Notes under the pieces: generated by a model
The model's database searches: none
Told to the model about the DNA's origin: nothing
What the model saw: the letters and a program-made list of their open reading frames with translations, nothing else
Position numbers and translations under genes: made by a program
NCBI GenBank assembly: GCA_030616195.1
Contig: JAUWXW010000053.1
Span: 1-8,713, forward strand
Source of the DNA: Chloroflexota bacterium
Lineage (GTDB): Bacteria; Chloroflexota; Dehalococcoidia; RBG-13-53-26
Direction: 5' to 3'
DNA: 8,713 bases
In this document: positions 5,599-8,713 of the stretch, piece after piece
Layout of the letters: each line of letters begins with the position of its first letter
How positions within the stretch are numbered: position 1 is the stretch's first letter

Positions 5599-6504
5599 GT
5601 GAGAACTAGGTGGTTTGGTGCATCTCTGCTGGCGCTTGCAGTGGGACTGGCCGTTCCGGTTGGCTGTGGAGAGACAGCACATTCAAGCGGAAAGATAGGG
5701 GTAGTGGTGACCATACTACCGCAGGTTGAATTTGTGGAGAATGTGGGTGGGGAGAAGGTGGATGTCACCGTAATGGTGCCGGCGGGAAAAAGCCCTCACT
5801 TTTGGGAACCGCTTCCCAGCCAGATGAAAGCTCTGGCCAGGGCCGAAATGTATGCCAAGGTAGGCTCGGGGGTAGAGTTCGAGCTGGTCTGGTTGGAGAA
5901 GCTGGTGTCCACCAACAAAGAAATTGTAGTTGTTGATTGCTCAGCAGGAATCCAGCTCATACAAATGGCAGGAAACCACAATCACGAGGAACCCGAAGAA
6001 GAGCATCACAATTCTGGTGCCATGGATCCCCATATATGGATGTCTCCGCTGAATGCCAAAATCATGGTGCAGAACATCTGCGATGGGCTGGCGCAGGTTG
6101 ACCCGGGGAATAGGGCCTTCTATGAACAAAACCGGGATGCCTATCTCCAGGAGTTAACAGAGCTTGACGAGGATATCAGAGAAGCTCTGTTTGGGGTGAC
6201 AAATCGGAAATTCATGGTCTATCACCCCTCCTTCGGCTATTTTGCCAAAGAGTACAATCTCACCATGCTATCTGTCGAAGAGGAGGGCAAAGAGCCAACG
6301 CCGGCCGGTATCGTCCACTTGATAGAGCAGGCGAAGGAGGATAACATAAAGGTTATCTTTGCTTCACCTCAGTTTAATCCGCTGAGCGCCGAGGTTATCG
6401 CCGGCGAAATAGGGGGAAGCGTGGTGCTTATCGACTCCTTAGCCGGGGACTATATTGCCAACCTGCGCACCGTGCTGGGCGAACTGGTTCAAGCGATGGA
6501 GTAG
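5599..6504 (+). CDS. znuA: Zinc ABC transporter, substrate-binding lipoprotein ZnuA
   Basis: A 301-residue cluster A-I metal-binding protein that captures Zn(II) outside the membrane and delivers it to ZnuB. A signal peptide with a hydrophobic core (about 6-20) ends at Cys23, the probable lipid-attachment site, although Pro at -3 makes the lipobox (PVGC) unusual. Metal ligands appear in the family order: His67 (KSPHFWEP), His145 (DPHIWMSP), His209 (YHPSFGYFA) and Asp279 (LIDSLAGDY). A short His/acid-rich loop (NHNHEEPEEEHH, 126-137) precedes the second ligand. Such loops are typical of zinc rather than manganese binding proteins and are thought to aid zinc capture. The start is GTG 5599, with AGGGG (5588-5592) at six-base spacing and an in-frame stop at 5587-5589. 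It is the first gene of znuACB; znuC begins two bases after its stop. The upstream Zur-type operator predicts induction by zinc shortage. Confidence 0.93.
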   Translation: MRTRWFGASLLALAVGLAVPVGCGETAHSSGKIGVVVTILPQVEFVENVGGEKVDVTVMVPAGKSPHFWEPLPSQMKALARAEMYAKVGSGVEFELVWLEKLVSTNKEIVVVDCSAGIQLIQMAGNHNHEEPEEEHHNSGAMDPHIWMSPLNAKIMVQNICDGLAQVDPGNRAFYEQNRDAYLQELTELDEDIREALFGVTNRKFMVYHPSFGYFAKEYNLTMLSVEEEGKEPTPAGIVHLIEQAKEDNIKVIFASPQFNPLSAEVIAGEIGGSVVLIDSLAGDYIANLRTVLGELVQAME

Positions 6505-6506
6505 AC

Positions 6507-7265
6507 ATGGGTCATCAAGAAGTCGTTAGCCTGGAAGATGTATGGGTGCATCACGACGGTGTACCTGTACTAGAGGAAATCAGCCTGTCGATAGAGCAGG
6601 ATGACTTCCTCGGCATCATAGGACCGAACGGAGGCGGGAAGACTACGCTCCTCAAGGTCATCCTGGGGCTGATTAGCCCCAGCCACGGGAAGGTTTTGGT
6701 TCTGGGAAAACCGCCTGGAAGAAGTCGACATAACATCGGCTATGTTCCGCAACACAATCTCTTTGACCGTGACTTCCCGATAAGTGTCTGGGATACGGTG
6801 TTGATGGGTCGATTTGGCAGAGCGGGACTCCTCAGGCGGTATGGCAAGAAAGATGCCAGGGCGGTGGAAAACGCCCTGCAAACGGTGGGCATGCTGGATT
6901 GTAAGGATCGACAGATAGGGAAACTCTCCGGTGGGGAGCAGCAAAGGGTATTCATAGCCCGGGCCCTCGTATCCAAGCCCAGGCTGTTGCTCCTTGATGA
7001 ACCCATAGCCAGCGTTGATGCCACATTGCAGACCGAGTTCTATGAGCTGTTGGAACGTTTGAAACAAGAGATGGCAATAGTGTTGGTATCGCACGACATC
7101 AGCGCCGTTTCCGTTTATGTAGACAAGATAGCCTGCCTTAATCGCCAGTTGTACTTCCACGGCTCCGGGGAAATCGGGCCCGAGATACTGGAAGCCACCT
7201 ATAAATGCCCGGTACAGATGATAGCCCACGGTACCGTTCCTCACCGGGTATTGAGGGAGCATTGA
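6507..7265 (+). CDS. znuC: Zinc ABC transporter, ATP-binding protein ZnuC
   Basis: A 252-residue ABC ATPase that drives zinc import through ZnuB. Motifs in order: Walker A GPNGGGKT (39-46), Q-loop Gln82 in YVPQHN, signature LSGGEQQ (140-146), Walker B LLLLD with Glu165 (160-165), D-loop SVD (169-171) and H-loop His196 (VSHD). The phrase DRDFPISVWDTVLMGR (87-102) is typical of the metal-importer (MntB/ZnuC) subgroup. Its ATG is two bases after the znuA stop, with ATGGAG at the znuA end acting as ribosome-binding site, and znuB follows after three bases, so the operon is compact. The C-terminal tail (about 220-252) is short and has no clear regulatory domain. Zinc rather than manganese is inferred from the neighbours. 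Confidence 0.95.
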   Translation: MGHQEVVSLEDVWVHHDGVPVLEEISLSIEQDDFLGIIGPNGGGKTTLLKVILGLISPSHGKVLVLGKPPGRSRHNIGYVPQHNLFDRDFPISVWDTVLMGRFGRAGLLRRYGKKDARAVENALQTVGMLDCKDRQIGKLSGGEQQRVFIARALVSKPRLLLLDEPIASVDATLQTEFYELLERLKQEMAIVLVSHDISAVSVYVDKIACLNRQLYFHGSGEIGPEILEATYKCPVQMIAHGTVPHRVLREH

Positions 7266-7268
7266 GGG

Positions 7269-8123
7269 ATGCTGGAAGCGATCCTGGAGTACGAATTCAT
7301 GCGCTATGCCCTCATCGCCGGGCTCTTGGGTGCTGTAGCTTGCGGCATTGTCGGGGTCTATGTGGTAGTCAAGAGGATTGTATTCATCAGCGGCGGCATT
7401 GCCCATGCTTCCTTTGGCGGCATCGGGTTGGGATACCTGGTGGGAGGAATAAGTCCCGTTCTTGGAGCCACGTTGTTCGCCCTGGCTTCGGCGCTGGGGA
7501 TGGGGCTGGTTACCAGAAGAACAAGGTTGCCTGAGGATACCGTTATCGGAATAATGTGGGCTTCGGGCATGGCAATGGGAGTAATCTTCATTGGTCTGAC
7601 CTCGGGTTATACTGCGGACCCGATCAGCTATCTCTTCGGCAACATTTTGGCAGTGACCTTTTCTGACCTGATCCTGATGTTGGTCCTGGACGCCATCATA
7701 GTGTTGACAGTCATAGCTCTCTACAAGGAGTTAATGGCGCTTTCCTTTGACGAGGAGTTTGGCACAGTGGTTGGGGTGCCGGTCCAAACATTGTACCTTC
7801 TCCTGCTGTGCATGATCGCGCTGACGGTTGTTGTATTGATAAGGGTGGTGGGCGTTATCCTGGTCATAGCCTGGCTCACTATCCCCGTCGCTCTGGCAAG
7901 ACAATTTACCTATGACCTCCGAAAGATGATGCTTCTTTCCATCCTCTTCGGTGCAGTCCTTACCTTCGGCGGTTTGTGGATTTCCTATGAATCCGATGTG
8001 GCATCTGGGGCGACCATTGTTCTCCTCAGTCTAGCGGTGTTACTTGCCTACTTTGGGTTTGCTAAGCTACGTGGCAGGCGGAGAAGGATACCAGTGTCGC
8101 CGTCCCAGGAACTTGGCGGCTAA
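7269..8123 (+). CDS. znuB: Zinc ABC transporter, membrane permease ZnuB
   Basis: A 284-residue ABC-3 family permease that forms the membrane channel for zinc with ZnuC on the inside and ZnuA outside. I count about eight hydrophobic segments, roughly at residues 13-34, 38-58, 60-80, 93-112, 128-150, 170-205, 222-241 and 247-268. Family stretches are ISGGIAHASFGGIGLGYL (40-57) and the cytoplasmic coupling region DPISYLFGN (117-125). The C-terminus is basic (KLRGRRRR), consistent with a cytoplasmic end. The start ATG lies three bases after the znuC stop; the gagggag at the znuC end supplies the ribosome-binding site. This is the last gene of the operon. Confidence 0.94.
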   Translation: MLEAILEYEFMRYALIAGLLGAVACGIVGVYVVVKRIVFISGGIAHASFGGIGLGYLVGGISPVLGATLFALASALGMGLVTRRTRLPEDTVIGIMWASGMAMGVIFIGLTSGYTADPISYLFGNILAVTFSDLILMLVLDAIIVLTVIALYKELMALSFDEEFGTVVGVPVQTLYLLLLCMIALTVVVLIRVVGVILVIAWLTIPVALARQFTYDLRKMMLLSILFGAVLTFGGLWISYESDVASGATIVLLSLAVLLAYFGFAKLRGRRRRIPVSPSQELGG

Positions 8124-8157
8124 GAAAGTAGCCGGCTGTTGTCGGCTGCAAGAGGTT

Positions 8158-8227
8158 CGGCAAGTGTGACTTTGCCTGGTTGGGGAGGTGCTACGCCTTG
8201 GTTGTCACTTGCTTGCCGTGCGTTTTT
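8158..8227 (+). terminator. Possible terminator of the znu operon
   Basis: CGGCAAG (8158-8164) can pair with CTTGCCG (8212-8218), and an overlapping register pairs GCAAGTG (8160-8166) with CACTTGC (8206-8212). A T5 run follows at 8223-8227. The loop of more than 40 bases is large for an intrinsic terminator, though inner pairing such as GGCAA (8159-8163) with TTGCC (8172-8176) could shorten it. A separate small hairpin AGCCG/CGGCT (8130-8134 with 8143-8147) lies just after the znuB stop. Confidence 0.3.
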
Positions 8228-8250
8228 CTGGCAACTTCGAGTACCTTCGG

Positions 8251-8713
8251 TTACTTCTTGTTCCTGAAGTAGTCTATATAGCCAGACAGCGTTGACTGAA
8301 ATCTGCCGATTTCTGCCTTCGACGAATATCCTTTCACATATTCTGAGAGACGTTCCAGAATTCGCTGGTCGTCTTCCCCAGCTTCAACAGCTTTACTGAT
8401 GATTTCGCCAAAAGCAATGCTGTTTTTCTTTACTCCTTCAATACGTTTGTCTGCATCGCCCATTGCTCCAATGTGGGAATAGAAGAGCAGCTCAGGTGAG
8501 AGTTTCTCCAGTTTGTATATGCTTTCCACGTAGAGCTCGGGGTCAAAGGGAGGGACTCCGGCAGGCAAGAGAATGTCGGACATAGTGTCTAGAGGAAACC
8601 CAAGTGCCTCGCCACAGAAGAGCCCGTTGGTTAGGCTATCATGGATTGAAATATGATGTGACGCATGTCCGGGCGAGAAGGATATCCTTAGCTGCCTTTC
8701 TCCCAGGGGAATC
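8251..8713 (-). CDS. MBL-fold hydrolase, C-terminal part, cut by window end
   Basis: The minus-strand frame ending at TAA (8253-8251) stays open through the right edge of the window, giving about 154 visible residues. The ATG at 8583 is not the true start: upstream codons encode the conserved MBL stretch PGHASHHISI and then LFCGEALG, the third metal motif and the strand that normally carries the bridging Asp. Here that position is Glu (GEALG), a variant I believe occurs in one MBL subfamily. YSHIGAM near the middle of the visible part would hold the last His ligand. After it comes an alpha-helical tail (about 8251-8470) with acidic and lysine-rich helices. The N-terminal half with the HxHxDH motif lies outside, so the substrate cannot be judged. 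It converges with znuB and is unrelated in sequence to the MBL gene at 3304-4152. Confidence 0.8.
   Translation of the reverse strand, partial: IPLGERQLRISFSPGHASHHISIHDSLTNGLFCGEALGFPLDTMSDILLPAGVPPFDPELYVESIYKLEKLSPELLFYSHIGAMGDADKRIEGVKKNSIAFGEIISKAVEAGEDDQRILERLSEYVKGYSSKAEIGRFQSTLSGYIDYFRNKK

Noticed and set aside
6570..7406. 278-residue minus-strand reading frame
   Set aside because: It is the antisense shadow of znuC, whose Walker A, signature and Walker B motifs are all intact on the plus strand.

Overview
The window carries eight recognisable protein genes plus one cut by the right edge, and no RNA genes, insertion sequences or CRISPR arrays that I can see. The content suggests an anaerobic bacterium. 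There is a corrinoid-dependent methyltransferase pair of the MttB/MttC type, the queuosine enzyme QueF, and a zinc-uptake operon with a Fur-family repressor. Sigma70-type promoter boxes argue for Bacteria rather than Archaea. Base composition looks balanced by eye. MttB-rich Chloroflexota (Dehalococcoidia-like) would fit, but this is a guess from gene content only.

Left block (1-3132, + strand): the 3' end of an MttB-family methyltransferase overlaps by one base with its corrinoid protein, followed 38 bases later by an asparagine-synthetase-like enzyme. These three probably form one operon. The MttB homologue has valine where pyrrolysine sits in the archaeal trimethylamine enzyme. The asparagine-synthetase homologue begins Met-Ala-Gly instead of Met-Cys-Gly and has also lost glutamine-binding residues, while its ATP-dependent amide-forming half is intact. 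The pair could remove a methyl group from an unknown N-methyl compound, and the third enzyme could form an amide using ammonia or an amine rather than glutamine. That link is inference.

Middle block (3133-4643): a short intergenic stretch holds a possible decayed small reading frame. It is followed by a PhnP-like metallo-beta-lactamase-fold protein with altered metal ligands. A perfect 11-bp hairpin separates it from the convergent queF gene on the minus strand.

Right block (4644-8250, + strand): a 280-base gene-free divergent region rich in inverted repeats leads to a consensus TTGACA/TATAAT promoter. A Fur-family regulator follows, then znuA, znuC and znuB, which encode a high-affinity zinc ABC importer. 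A 15-base inverted repeat of the Zur-box type (TGAAAA-N3-TTTTCA) lies at the regulator promoter, and a one-mismatch copy lies upstream of znuA. The regulator is therefore best read as an autoregulated Zur that represses znuACB when zinc is plentiful. The window ends inside a second, unrelated MBL-fold hydrolase on the minus strand (8251-8713).
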